Shown: positions 34,513 to 43,552 of the stretch, piece by piece
How positions within the stretch are numbered: the first letter of the stretch is position 1
Layout of the letters: every line of letters starts with the position of its first letter
NCBI GenBank assembly: GCA_020638635.1
Contig: JACKIE010000013.1
Location: forward strand, 1-64,000
DNA from: Planctomycetota bacterium
GTDB lineage: Bacteria; Planctomycetota; UBA8742; UBA2392
Length of the DNA: 64,000 nucleotides
Direction: 5' to 3'
Program-made: the position numbers and the translations under genes
Notes under the pieces: generated by a model
What the model saw: only the letters and a program-made list of their open reading frames with translations
Databases searched by the model: none
What the model was told of the DNA's origin: nothing

Positions 34513-35001
34513 ATGGATGCGTTTGACCTGTTTGTGATCGCGCGGGCCCTGCATGTGCTGGGCGTGGTGGCGTGGATCGGCGGCGTTGCCTTCGTGACCA
34601 CCGTACTGATCCCGGCACTGCGCCGCATGCCCGAGGCCGACAAGCGCATGGCGCTGTTCGAGAAACTCGAAGGCCGTTTCTCGCTGCAGGCCAAGGTCAC
34701 CACGCTGATCACCGGCGCGTCGGGCTTCTACATGTTGCACTTCCTGGGCGCCTGGGATCGCTTCCTGCAGGCGCGTTTCTGGTGGATGCACGCCATGGTG
34801 CTGGTGTGGGTGATCTTCACGGTGGTGCTGTTCGTGCTGGAGCCGCTGGTACTGCACCGCAAGTTCAAAGAGATGGCTCAGCGCGACCCGGAAGGCACCT
34901 TCCGCAAGCTGCACGTCATGCACGTGGTGCTGCTGACACTGAGCCTCGTCACCGTGGCCGGAGCCGTAGCCGGCACCCGCGGCATCCGCTTCTTCATGTA
35001 G
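34513..35001 (+). CDS. CopD/DUF2269-like four-helix membrane protein
   Basis: The 162-residue protein has four membrane helices with a conserved pattern: RALHVLGVVAWIGGVAFVTT, then LITGASGFYMLHFLGAW, MVLVWVIFTVVLFVLEPLVL and MHVVLLTLSLVTVAGAVAG. The HVLG and HR/MH histidines in the helices recall haem- or copper-binding membrane proteins of the CopD group. The function is uncertain. It lies 45 bp after the TssBC gene. Confidence 0.65.
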   Translation: MDAFDLFVIARALHVLGVVAWIGGVAFVTTVLIPALRRMPEADKRMALFEKLEGRFSLQAKVTTLITGASGFYMLHFLGAWDRFLQARFWWMHAMVLVWVIFTVVLFVLEPLVLHRKFKEMAQRDPEGTFRKLHVMHVVLLTLSLVTVAGAVAGTRGIRFFM

Positions 35002-35009
35002 GGCGCGGG

Positions 35010-35118
35010 GCATCGACGTCCCGTCGATGCGTCAGCCGGGCGTCTCGCCCGGCGAGCCGTATGCGTATTGCTTCGTCGGCCGGGACGGCCGCCGGACGCA
35101 CGGGCGAAGACGCCCGTG
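35010..35118. repeat. Compound palindrome cluster, four hairpins
   Basis: Four perfect hairpins follow each other: GCATCGACG-TCC-CGTCGATGC (35010-35030), GCCGGGCG-TCT-CGCCCGGC (35035-35053), CGGCCG-GGA-CGGCCG (35077-35091) and CACGGGCG-AAGA-CGCCCGTG (35099-35118). The stems differ completely while most loops are TCC or its complement. It fills the gap between the CopD-like and M61 genes. Similar clusters occur at 57725 and 58952. Confidence 0.75.
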
Positions 35119-35160
35119 TCACCATCTCACGCTCCTGCTAACATCCGCGCGGAGACTGCT

Positions 35161-36906
35161 ATGGCCAAGAAAACTGCATCCACGACTGCGATCCCGGCGC
35201 TGCGTTACACCGTTTCGATGCCGGACCCGGCCTCGCACACCTTCGAGGTCGAGGTTGCCATCAGCGGTGTGGGCGACTCCTGTGTGCTGGCCTTCCCGGC
35301 CTGGACGCCGGGCAGCTACAAGATCCGCGAGTTCGGCAAGAACGTCAGCGCCTTCAAGGCCACGGGCGCCAAAGTCGAGTTGCTCGACAAGCAGCGCTAT
35401 CAGCTGACCGGTATCAAGGGCGCCGCCACCGTGCACTTCAGCTACTACGCCGACGAGCTGTCCGTGCGCACGCCGCACCTCGACGCCAGCCACGGCTTCT
35501 TTCTCGGCACCAACCTGCTGCCGTACCTGGAAGGCCACGACGGCCTGCCGGCCAAGGCCGCGCACACCGTCACCATCAAGCCCTTCAAGGGCTGGAAGGT
35601 CGCGACCTCGCTGCCGGCCGTGAAGGGCGAGGCCAACACCTGGGCCGCTGACGATTATGACGTGCTGGGCGACACGCCCTTCGAGATCGGCACCCACGAG
35701 GTGCGCAGCTTCAAGGTGCGCGGCATCACCCACGACGTGGCCTTTTACGGGTATGGCAACTTCGACGCCGCGCGCATCGTGGAGGACACCCGCAAGATCG
35801 TGGAGACACAGGCCAAGAACTTCGGCGGCCTGCCCTATGACTACTACCTGTTCATCCACCACATCACGCCCGATTCCGGCGGCGGCCTCGAGCACCTGAA
35901 CAGCTGCGTGTGCGGCTGGAACAGCTGGCAGTTCAAGAAGGAAGACGACTACCAGAAGTTCATCAGGCTGGTCAGCCACGAGTTCTTCCACGTCTGGAAC
36001 GTCAAGCGCATACGTCCGAAGATCCTCGGCCCGTTCGACTACCGCACGGAGCAGCACACCAAAGCGCTCTGGATCATGGAGGGCATGACCCAGTACTACG
36101 AGCGCCTGTGGGTCGCCCGCGCCGGGGTGTGCAAGCCGGATGCCGTGCTGAAAGCCTTCGCCGAGACCATCGAGCGCGAAGACAACCGCCCCGGCCGCAA
36201 GGTCATGAGCCTCGAGGAATCAAGCTGGCTGGCCTGGACCAAGCTGTACATGGCCGACGAGAACTTCCTGAACACGGGCGTGAGCTACTACAGCCGCGGC
36301 GCGCAGGTCGGCCTGCTGCTGGACGCAAAGATCCGCATCGCGACTGGCGGCAAGCGCAGCCTCGACGACGTCATGCGTCTGGCTAACGATCGCTACGGCT
36401 GGCCCAAGCCCGGCTTTCCCGAAGGCGCCTGGGAAGCCCTGTGCGAAGAGGTGGCGGGCGTGAAGTTCACGCGCTTCTGGAACGACCACGTCAGGGGCAC
36501 CAAGGAACTCAACTACAACGAAGTACTCGAATGCTACGGCCTCGAGCTCACCCGCGACAAGCAGGGCGATTCACCCTGGCTCGGCATCACCACCGGCAAG
36601 AAGGGCGGACACCTGCAGGTTACGGCCGTGCACGCGGAGGGCCCCGGGCGCAAGGCGGGCCTGCAGCCGCGCGACGAGTTGCTGGCGCTGGACGGGCACA
36701 AGGTTGACGCCGGCAGCTTCGACGATCGCGTGAATGAGCTCAAGCCGGGCGGGCGGTGCACGCTGACACTGTTCCGGCGCGAGAAGCTGGTGACCGCGAA
36801 GCTGAGGGTCGGCAAGCAGCCGGCTGGCAAGCTGCAGCTCAAGCCGCTGAAACGCCAGAGCGCCGCCCAGAAACGCAACTTCAAGGGCTGGGTGGGCAAG
36901 CGCTAG
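35161..36906 (+). CDS. M61 family glycyl aminopeptidase-like protease with PDZ domain
   Basis: The 581-residue metalloprotease has an N-terminal beta-rich domain (ALRYTVSMPDPASHTFEVEV), the thermolysin-like domain with zinc motif HEFFH and downstream glutamate in WIMEGMTQYYE, and a C-terminal PDZ domain (residues 475-550, HAEGPGRKAGLQPRDELLAL). Family M61 enzymes remove N-terminal glycine or alanine from peptides. No signal peptide is seen at the ATG at 35161. The stop overlaps the convergent diguanylate-cyclase stop by 4 bp (shared CTAG). Confidence 0.9.
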   Translation: MAKKTASTTAIPALRYTVSMPDPASHTFEVEVAISGVGDSCVLAFPAWTPGSYKIREFGKNVSAFKATGAKVELLDKQRYQLTGIKGAATVHFSYYADELSVRTPHLDASHGFFLGTNLLPYLEGHDGLPAKAAHTVTIKPFKGWKVATSLPAVKGEANTWAADDYDVLGDTPFEIGTHEVRSFKVRGITHDVAFYGYGNFDAARIVEDTRKIVETQAKNFGGLPYDYYLFIHHITPDSGGGLEHLNSCVCGWNSWQFKKEDDYQKFIRLVSHEFFHVWNVKRIRPKILGPFDYRTEQHTKALWIMEGMTQYYERLWVARAGVCKPDAVLKAFAETIEREDNRPGRKVMSLEESSWLAWTKLYMADENFLNTGVSYYSRGAQVGLLLDAKIRIATGGKRSLDDVMRLANDRYGWPKPGFPEGAWEALCEEVAGVKFTRFWNDHVRGTKELNYNEVLECYGLELTRDKQGDSPWLGITTGKKGGHLQVTAVHAEGPGRKAGLQPRDELLALDGHKVDAGSFDDRVNELKPGGRCTLTLFRREKLVTAKLRVGKQPAGKLQLKPLKRQSAAQKRNFKGWVGKR

Positions 36907-38153
36907 GCTTGGCTGTCTGGCTTGTCCGTGGGTGGCTTGCCGAAGTTGGTTGAGTCGATCATGTCGCTGATCGGTTTGACCAACGGGTTCGAGGGCCGGC
37001 GTTTCTTGCGGATTACAACCTGGTTGCGTCCAAGGTCCTTCGCATCATAGAGGGCCGCGTCGGCGCGATTGAAGAAGCTTGAGTCGTCCTCGCCGGCGAT
37101 CAGCTCCGCCACGCCGAAGCTGGCGGTCACCTTGCGGCCGGGCAGCATGTTTTCGTTCTCGATAAGCTGTCGCAGTCGTTCGCAGACCAGGCCTGCGCTT
37201 TCGGCATCGGTCTCTTCCATCAGGATCGCGAACTCCTCACCGCCCCAGCGGATGACATCGTCGGTGCGACGCATGGTGGCGGTCAGGATGTTTGCGATTT
37301 TCACCAGCACCTCGTCACCCTTCCTATGGCCGAAGCTGTCGTTGACCGATTTGAAGTGGTCGATGTCCAGGATCACCATGGAAACCGGAGTGCGGCGCCG
37401 GGCCTGGCGGGCGCGAGCACGACGCATCGAGCTTGAGAACACCCGGCGGTTGAAGAGGCCGGTCAGGGCGTCCTGCATGGCCAGGCTCTCAAACTTGTCA
37501 GCCTTGTGCAGTGCCGAGCCATAGGCCGAGCGCAGGCGTGCAAAACCCGCGACCAGGGCCAGGAAGATCGGCGCACCGATCACGTAGGAGATCAAGAACT
37601 CCTGCACGGTCTCTTCGCGCAGGGGGTGTTCATTCACTGCCAGGAACACCAGGAACGCCACGACAGCGACGACGTAGTAGCTGAAGCCGGCGATGAACGC
37701 ACCGCGACCCGGGTTAAGGAACACGAACAGGCACGAGGCCAGGATCATCCAGACGGACATCGAACTGAGGTACTGCGCGGAGTAACCGTACTGTGCGGTG
37801 TACCACAGGCCGATCAGGAATCGTTCCATCACGATGCCCGGTCCAAGAACCAGTGTGGCGACGCGAATCCGGGAGACGTGGGCGGAGCGCGTCCAGGCGC
37901 ACCAACCCCAGACGGCCAGGAAGACACCAGCCATCGGGATCAGCTGGTACCGCTCGAACCAGGTGTCCGTCCCACCCAGGATGTCGGCCAGCGCCATTGC
38001 GACGGATGCCAGCGAGAACAGCGGCAGCAGCACCAGGAGCATCGCGCGTTCAAGCTGTTGCGGCCGGAAGGTGATCTCCGGCGCCGGTCGCAGCAGAATG
38101 GTTCTGATGCCGGAAAACTTTTTGCAGCCGGTAAGGGTGGATTCGATGTGCAT
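36903..38153 (-). CDS. Membrane diguanylate cyclase (GGDEF)
   Basis: The 416-residue protein makes cyclic-di-GMP from two GTP. It has about six membrane helices (residues 35-225) resembling a 7TM-like sensor region and a C-terminal GGDEF domain with LTGLFNRRVF, VILDIDHFKSVNDSFGHRKG and the active-site loop RWGGEEFAIL (GGEEF, active form). An RxxD inhibitory site is not obvious. The paralog at 38346 lies upstream on the same strand, and a perfect 12-bp inverted repeat separates them. The ATG at 38153 is preferred over more upstream starts because it directly precedes the consistent N-terminus. Confidence 0.92.
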   Translation of the reverse strand: MHIESTLTGCKKFSGIRTILLRPAPEITFRPQQLERAMLLVLLPLFSLASVAMALADILGGTDTWFERYQLIPMAGVFLAVWGWCAWTRSAHVSRIRVATLVLGPGIVMERFLIGLWYTAQYGYSAQYLSSMSVWMILASCLFVFLNPGRGAFIAGFSYYVVAVVAFLVFLAVNEHPLREETVQEFLISYVIGAPIFLALVAGFARLRSAYGSALHKADKFESLAMQDALTGLFNRRVFSSSMRRARARQARRRTPVSMVILDIDHFKSVNDSFGHRKGDEVLVKIANILTATMRRTDDVIRWGGEEFAILMEETDAESAGLVCERLRQLIENENMLPGRKVTASFGVAELIAGEDDSSFFNRADAALYDAKDLGRNQVVIRKKRRPSNPLVKPISDMIDSTNFGKPPTDKPDSQA

Positions 38154-38248
38154 GGCCGCCCCTCGTGGTTCGTGATACAAAGTAAGCGTACCACACGAAC
38201 GCACAAGATGCATAAATTGCCCAAAGATTTTATTGAAGCGTGAATGTC

Positions 38249-38279
38249 GCGTAAGTTCATTTAATAGATGAACTTACGC
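38249..38279. promoter_or_regulatory. Perfect 12-bp inverted repeat between two GGDEF genes
   Basis: GCGTAAGTTCAT (38249-38260) and its exact complement (38268-38279) flank TTAATAG. It is AT-rich for this genome and lies 95 bp upstream of the GGDEF start at 38153. There is no T-run after the stem in the reverse direction, so a regulator binding site is more likely than a terminator. Confidence 0.5.
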
Positions 38280-38345
38280 AGTAGACGTCGGATTTGAGCA
38301 GGATAAAATGCACAAATTCGGTTTGTGATGGGAAGGTGCCAGGTC

Positions 38346-39509
38346 CTACGCTCGTGCCGATGCCTCGACCACCGTCACACGGTTTCGGCCAGCTTCTTTC
38401 GACGCATACAAGCCACGATCCGCGCGCAGATTGACCTGGATCTCGTCCTCGCCGGGCAGGACGTGGGTCGCGCCAATGCTGATCGTGACCTTTACGCCCT
38501 CAAGCAGGGGTGCGGTTTCGACGGCTTCGCGCAGCCTCTCCGCCACTTCCCCAAGGTGCTTCAACGGTGTTTCCTCCAGCAGCACCAGGAACTCCTCGCC
38601 TCCCCAGCGAAACACTTCGTCCGTGCCGCGCAATTCACGGGCCAGCACGCCGGCCAGCCGGACCAGCACATCGTCCCCTACCTGGTGACCGTACGTGTCG
38701 TTGATGCGTTTGAAGTGGTCTATGTCCAGCAGCATGGCGCACAGGGGCGTCTGATTGCGAGCTTGCCGCGCCTTGGCGCGTCTGAATGACTGCATGAACG
38801 CGTGCCGGTTGGGCAGGTGGGTCAGCCGATCATGCATGGCCAGGTCACGCATGTCACTCGCGTGCGCGCGCGCCCGAGCGTAGTCGGATCGGAGCTTCGT
38901 GAAGGCCGAGAGCAGCACGATGAAGATCAGAGGCGCGATGACAATGTTGATCAGGAACTCGCTGACCACCGTCGGAGGAAGCGCCTTCTGGTTGGTCATT
39001 GAGAATCCACCAAGCATGGCAAGGGACAGCAGGTAGTAACCCGCAGCGAACTTCCACGATGACCGGGCAGGCAGCAGGAAGATGAACAGCGCGGCACAGA
39101 AGATCAGCCACGGCGACAGATCCAGATAGACGGAAGGATCAAAGCCGTCACGGTGGAGGTCCCACAGCTGCCGACCCCAGCCCGTCAACGCGATCGCCGG
39201 TACCACCACAAGTATGGAAGCACGCAACCGTGCAACCTTGTGCGGCGGTGTAAGAAAGCTCCACCCCAGCAACACGATGAACAGGAACGCCGACGGCAGC
39301 AGAACGAAACGCTCGTACCAGCTTGCCGTATTCTGGACCTCGGCCGCCAGGCCGGCCGCGCCGGCGCCGAGGGCGAACAGCGGCAACAGCCACCGGAGCA
39401 GCCTGTGCTCGGTCCGTTGCGGACGCAGGATGTCGCCGTGCCCTGAGGTGGTGTGCGGAGCCGGCGGTCCACCCCCAGCCCGCTTCCCGAAAACGGTAGG
39501 TTCGTCCAT
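38346..39509 (-). CDS. Membrane diguanylate cyclase (GGDEF), paralog
   Basis: The 387-residue protein is built like its neighbour at 36903: a membrane domain of five to six helices (LLRWLLPLFALGAGAAGLAA and following) and a GGDEF domain with LTHLPNRHAFMQSFRRAKAR, MLLDIDHFKRINDTYGHQVG and RWGGEEFLVLLEE. The pair arose by tandem duplication. The N-terminus is a Pro/Gly-rich cytoplasmic tail. It would respond to an unknown membrane signal by making cyclic-di-GMP. Confidence 0.92.
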   Translation of the reverse strand: MDEPTVFGKRAGGGPPAPHTTSGHGDILRPQRTEHRLLRWLLPLFALGAGAAGLAAEVQNTASWYERFVLLPSAFLFIVLLGWSFLTPPHKVARLRASILVVVPAIALTGWGRQLWDLHRDGFDPSVYLDLSPWLIFCAALFIFLLPARSSWKFAAGYYLLSLAMLGGFSMTNQKALPPTVVSEFLINIVIAPLIFIVLLSAFTKLRSDYARARAHASDMRDLAMHDRLTHLPNRHAFMQSFRRAKARQARNQTPLCAMLLDIDHFKRINDTYGHQVGDDVLVRLAGVLARELRGTDEVFRWGGEEFLVLLEETPLKHLGEVAERLREAVETAPLLEGVKVTISIGATHVLPGEDEIQVNLRADRGLYASKEAGRNRVTVVEASARA

Positions 39510-39560
39510 GGTCGGGACATGCTATCGGATGCGACGGCATTGCGCCAAACTTCGAATCCG

Positions 39561-40535
39561 CTAGCGGGTCTTGATGCCGTAGTCGCGCAGGTCGCGGTGC
39601 ATGGCGCGCAGGTACATCGCCAGCACGAAGCCCACGGCCGTGGCGTCCGGCGCGTCGCCCTTCAATTCAAAGCGCAGGCCCAGTGTGCGCCCGGCGTCGT
39701 CATCCAGCGCGATGCGCAACTCGCCGTACTCTGTGCCGTCCGGGTCTTTGCCCGAGTGCAAGTGGATTGCACGGTGCTTGCCGCGCTCGTACTCCGGGTT
39801 GGTGACGTGGCTGAAGTAGCGGTCGATGAATTCGCGGTCGAGCTTGCCGAAGAACTCGCGCACCATGGAGGCGTGGCCGTGCTCGCTGAAGTTGACGTTG
39901 GCGGGGCCGGTGTTTTTCACCCAGCGCTTGAGCTGGTCCTCGAGGCGATTGGCAACCACGTCGGTTTTGCGCACGTTGCTGCGGGTCAGCATCAAGGTGC
40001 GGGCGCGCTGTTCGTGTGAGCGGCGCTGCACGCCCTCGATTTCGCTGCGCAGCTTCCACAGTTCCTTGTCGCGGTCCTTGAGCTGGCCCTCCAGCGCGCT
40101 GCGGCGGGCGTCCACGTCGCGCAGCAACTCTTCGGCGGCGCTGAGCTCCTCCTGCAGGTTGCCCAGCTCTGCGTCGTGCTGCGCGACAGCGCCTTCATGT
40201 GCCTCCAGCTCGCGGGCGTGCTCGGCCAGTTCCTTGGCGCTGGTCAGCGCGACCGTTACGCCGCTGTTGCCACCGCCAGTAATCTCGTTCAGTCCTTTCA
40301 ACAGCCGTTCGCGCTCGGCGTCGGCGCGTTGCCTGGCGGCCTGCACTTCCTCGATGCGCTTGCGCAACTCGTCCAGTGTCTGCCGCTGCTGATCGCGTAC
40401 GGCGTCCAGGTCGGCGGCGACTTCCTCGGTCGATTGCGTGAAGGCCGGGTTGCGCCTGCCCAGCAGGATGCCCAACACGGCGCCAAGCACCACGCCAAGC
40501 AGCATGAAGAACAGGCCTGAGGTCACGGCAAGCAT
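39561..40535 (-). CDS. Membrane-anchored coiled-coil protein
   Basis: The 324-residue protein has one N-terminal membrane helix (GLFFMLLGVVLGAVLGILLG), a coiled coil at residues 35-180 (QRQTLDELRKRIEEVQAARQ) and a C-terminal globular domain with HIHLHSG-like RGKHRAIHLHSGKDPDGTEY and LRIALDDDAGRTLGLRFELK. The globular part has no recognised family. GGGGA before the ATG supports the start. It resembles a scaffold tethered to the inner membrane. Confidence 0.65.
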   Translation of the reverse strand: MLAVTSGLFFMLLGVVLGAVLGILLGRRNPAFTQSTEEVAADLDAVRDQQRQTLDELRKRIEEVQAARQRADAERERLLKGLNEITGGGNSGVTVALTSAKELAEHARELEAHEGAVAQHDAELGNLQEELSAAEELLRDVDARRSALEGQLKDRDKELWKLRSEIEGVQRRSHEQRARTLMLTRSNVRKTDVVANRLEDQLKRWVKNTGPANVNFSEHGHASMVREFFGKLDREFIDRYFSHVTNPEYERGKHRAIHLHSGKDPDGTEYGELRIALDDDAGRTLGLRFELKGDAPDATAVGFVLAMYLRAMHRDLRDYGIKTR

Positions 40536-40632
40536 ATTCCCCTTTTAACTGCTCACCGGCCGGCGTGCACCTGCCGATGGATGCCCCGCGGTGTGCGCCG
40601 CGTTGAGACTCTGTGCGAACAGGGAGGCAGCC

Positions 40633-40785
40633 ATGGGTCAGGTCGGTCGCAAACAGTTCACCAAGGCCAAGCAGCGCAGCCGCGCGGAGGCAAAGCAGGC
40701 CAAGCAGAAGTTTGATGTGGAGAAGTCGGTCGAGAAGCGGGCTGCCACCGGCCGGGGCAAGCCGTCCCGCAAGGGTCGCTCATAG
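40633..40785 (+). CDS. Small, very basic protein
   Basis: This 50-residue protein is about 40 percent Lys and Arg (QFTKAKQRSRAEAKQAKQKF). AGGGAGG stands just before the ATG at 40633, a good signal for a real small gene. It may bind nucleic acid or ribosomes; this is inferred from charge alone. It overlaps the end of the convergent arginase gene by 6 bp. Confidence 0.65.
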   Translation: MGQVGRKQFTKAKQRSRAEAKQAKQKFDVEKSVEKRAATGRGKPSRKGRS

Positions 40786-41766
40786 AATCGTCTTGCCGAG
40801 CGCGCTGGCGATCAGGTCTACCGCCAGCTGGCCGGTCTGGTTGTGCACGTCGAGGATCGGGTTGACCTCGGCCAGCTCCAGGCTGGTGAGCGCGCCCGTC
40901 TCGGCGATCATTTCCATCGCCAGGTGCGCTTCGCGGTAGGTCAGGCCGCCGAACACGGTGGTGCCGGTGCCCGGCGCCACGCGCGGGTCCACGCTGTCGA
41001 TGTCGAAGCTGACATGGAGGTAGTCGGTGTTGCGCGTGGCCAGGTTCAGGGCGTCGCGCATCACGGCCGCCATGCCGCGCTCATCGATATCCTTCATTGT
41101 GAAGGCGTGCACGCCGGAATCGAGGATCGCCTGTTTTTCCTGGCGGTCCAGGTCGCGCAGGCCCACCAGCACGACGTCGTTCGGATAGATCTTGGGGCAG
41201 ACGCCGCCGATCTTGGTCAGCACATCAGGCCCCTGGCCCAGGGCCACGGCCACGGGCATGCCGTGGATGTTGCCGGTGGGTGAAGTCAGCGGCGTGTTCA
41301 GGTCGCCGTGGGCGTCGATCCAGATCAGGCCCAGGGTCAGCTCGGTCTTGGGAGTTTCCTGGCGCAGCTCGATCTCTTCTTCTTTATAAGCCGCAACCAG
41401 CCCGGCGATGGTGCCGATCGCGATGCTGTGGTCGCCGCCGATCACGAGCGGAAAGGCGCCCTTCTTCACGATGCGCTTGACGTGCTCGTGCACCGCGTCG
41501 CAGGCGCGCACGATCATGGGCAGGTGGTTGGCCTTGCCCTCGACCTGCATCTGCTGCTGCTGTGCGCGCTCGACGTCGCGGATCAGCACGTCGCCGTGGT
41601 CCACCACCGCGATTCCCAGGGCTTTCAGTTTTTCCTGCAGGCCGGCGATGCGGATGGCGCTGGGACCCATGCCTACGCCGCGGCGCCCTGCCCCGTGATC
41701 CATGGGCACGCCGAGGATGTGGACTTCCTGGTCCTCCGGAAGATGGTTGAGACGTCTGCTGGCCAT
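40780..41766 (-). CDS. rocF: Arginase
   Basis: This manganese enzyme hydrolyses arginine to ornithine and urea in the cytoplasm. The 328 residues hold all three signature segments: GGDHSIAIGTIAGL, LIWIDAHGDLNTPLTSPTGN and SFDIDSVDPRVAPGTGT, with the metal-binding His and Asp residues present. HILGVPMDHGAGRRGVGMGP opens the fold. The ATG at 41766 is chosen from the family N-terminus; an in-frame ATG at 41778 has a GAAAGG box but it is too close. It is divergent from the terminase cassette. Confidence 0.94.
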   Translation of the reverse strand: MASRRLNHLPEDQEVHILGVPMDHGAGRRGVGMGPSAIRIAGLQEKLKALGIAVVDHGDVLIRDVERAQQQQMQVEGKANHLPMIVRACDAVHEHVKRIVKKGAFPLVIGGDHSIAIGTIAGLVAAYKEEEIELRQETPKTELTLGLIWIDAHGDLNTPLTSPTGNIHGMPVAVALGQGPDVLTKIGGVCPKIYPNDVVLVGLRDLDRQEKQAILDSGVHAFTMKDIDERGMAAVMRDALNLATRNTDYLHVSFDIDSVDPRVAPGTGTTVFGGLTYREAHLAMEMIAETGALTSLELAEVNPILDVHNQTGQLAVDLIASALGKTIL

Positions 41767-41987
41767 CAACGGAAGCATACCTTTCAACACGCACCTCGCG
41801 CCAGTGCGCGCGCGGGCCGGGGTGCGAACCGTTGGCGAGGATTTCGGGAATAAAAAAACTCGCCCGCACCGCAAAAGGCCGAATCAACGGCCTTCGCGGG
41901 CCGGAGAATACTTTTCGAACGAAACGCCGTGCGCCGTGCGCCGCAATGGTCGGCGGGGGATGGTCCCCGCCGCAACGGAGCACGGCC

Positions 41988-42227
41988 ATGGACCTTTCCG
42001 CGATTCCCTACCTGCTGATCTCGCGCGAGCTGGATTTCGGCTTCAGTACCGAGCGCGTATACTTGTGCCTCTGCCTGCTGGATCACCTGGTGCTCGGCGT
42101 AGGCCTGAGCCGCGACGAAGCCATGCGCCACATGGTGACCGAACTCGAGGCCAAGTACGACGGCAAGCTCGAAGAGGTGGACGACGACGACGAAGGCTTC
42201 GAGCTCGATGCCTTCCGCCGCAACTAG
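41988..42227 (+). CDS. Small acidic protein of the terminase cassette
   Basis: The 79-residue protein has a helical N-terminus (SAIPYLLISRELDFGFSTER) and an acidic C-terminus (EEVDDDDEGFELDAFRRN). It is the first gene of a tightly packed set: the next start lies 8 bp after its stop. It has no recognised family. In size and position it is comparable to small terminase subunits or adaptor proteins, but no DNA-binding helix-turn-helix is evident. Confidence 0.6.
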   Translation: MDLSAIPYLLISRELDFGFSTERVYLCLCLLDHLVLGVGLSRDEAMRHMVTELEAKYDGKLEEVDDDDEGFELDAFRRN

Positions 42228-42235
42228 GGGCCGCC

Positions 42236-43552
42236 ATGTCGATCCTCGACTACGCCGCCCGCAGTTTCGGCATTCAGCCTTATACGCCGGCGCGCCCGCG
42301 GCCGGCTGCGCTGCCCCTGCCCACGCCGGGCGAAAGCCTGGCGCTGGTGGGCCCCAGCGGCGCGGGCAAGACCCTGGCCCTGCATGCGCTGCTGCGCAAC
42401 ACGCCCGGCGCGCGCGAAGTGAAGCCGCTTACCCGCAAGCAGCTGCGCAAGCCGGTGCTGGAACTGTTCGAGCCCGGGCCGCCCGAGCACGCTTTGCGCG
42501 CGCTGGCCCGCGCGGGGCTCGCCGACGGCCGCCTGTGGTGCCTGCTCGCCGGCCAGCTCTCGGCCGGTGAGCGCCGCCGCCTGGAGCTCGCATTGGCCCT
42601 CCGCGGCGCGCGGCCCGGCGACCTGCTGGTGGCCGACGAGTTCGACGCGCACCTGGATGCGACCACCGCCCGCGTGCTGGCCCAGAACCTGCGCCGTGTG
42701 GCGCAGCGCGCGAAGCTGCGTCTTGCCGTGTCAACACATCGGCCCGAGACGCTGCCTTGCCTCGCGCCGGCGCGTCTGCTCGAGATCGACGACGAAGCCG
42801 CCCGCGAGCTGCCGCTGCCGCCGCCCGTCGAGTTCTCGGATGAAATCGAGATCGTCCAGGGTCGCGCGCGCGACTACGCGCGATTTGAACGCTGGCACTA
42901 CCTGGGCCCCGGCCGTCCCGGCCCCACCTGCCTGACGTTGCTTGCGCGTCATGCCGGGCGTGACGTGGGCATCGCGATGTTCGGCTGGCCTCACCTGCTG
43001 CTGGCCGTGCGCGCGCAGGCGCTGCCGAGCCATGCGCCCGCCTGCATCCGGGCCGGGGGTGCCTCCGCACTGAACCGCGACGTTCGGCTGCTGCAGCGCG
43101 TAGTCGTCGATCCGCGCTGGCGGGGCGTGGGCCTGTCGGGGCTGCTGATCCGCGCGGGGTTGCAGCACCTCGGTGTGAAGCACGTCGAGTGCGTGGCGCA
43201 GATGGGCGCCTTCAGCGACTTCCTGCTTGCCGCGGGTTTTCGGTACGCCGGCGAAATCGCGCCGCCAACCACCGTGCGGCGACTTGCCGAGTTCCTGCAA
43301 CGGCACGGCATAGCGCCCACAGCGCTGCTGCGGCCGGAATCCCGCGAAGCCTGCATCGAGGCGCTGCATGAGCAGGATGCCGGGCGCCTGCGCAAGCTGT
43401 TGGAACAGTTGTTGCGCGCGCGGGTGGAGACCGGTTTCGGTTCGCGCCGCGGCCGGGCGGGCTTCGATGCCGAGGGCATGCTGCGCAAGGCGATAGCGCG
43501 CCTGGGAGCTCGTCCGGCCTACTTCCTGTGGTCGCGGGAAGGTGCGCAATGA
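42236..43552 (+). CDS. ABC-type ATPase fused to GNAT acetyltransferase-like domain (COG2401-like)
   Basis: The 438-residue protein has an ABC ATPase in residues 1-190: Walker A VGPSGAGKTLALHALL, a C-loop-like LLAGQLSAGERRRLELALAL and Walker B DLLVADEFDAHLD. A GNAT-like fold follows in residues 215-340, with LQRVVVDPRWRGVGLSGLLI as the acetyl-CoA loop (R-x-x-G-x-G). A helical tail completes it. This combination is known as a COG of unknown function. No membrane segment is present, so it is not a transporter. It overlaps the terminase gene by 4 bp (ATGA), so their products are made together. What it acetylates or loads is unknown. Confidence 0.82.
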   Translation: MSILDYAARSFGIQPYTPARPRPAALPLPTPGESLALVGPSGAGKTLALHALLRNTPGAREVKPLTRKQLRKPVLELFEPGPPEHALRALARAGLADGRLWCLLAGQLSAGERRRLELALALRGARPGDLLVADEFDAHLDATTARVLAQNLRRVAQRAKLRLAVSTHRPETLPCLAPARLLEIDDEAARELPLPPPVEFSDEIEIVQGRARDYARFERWHYLGPGRPGPTCLTLLARHAGRDVGIAMFGWPHLLLAVRAQALPSHAPACIRAGGASALNRDVRLLQRVVVDPRWRGVGLSGLLIRAGLQHLGVKHVECVAQMGAFSDFLLAAGFRYAGEIAPPTTVRRLAEFLQRHGIAPTALLRPESREACIEALHEQDAGRLRKLLEQLLRARVETGFGSRRGRAGFDAEGMLRKAIARLGARPAYFLWSREGAQ

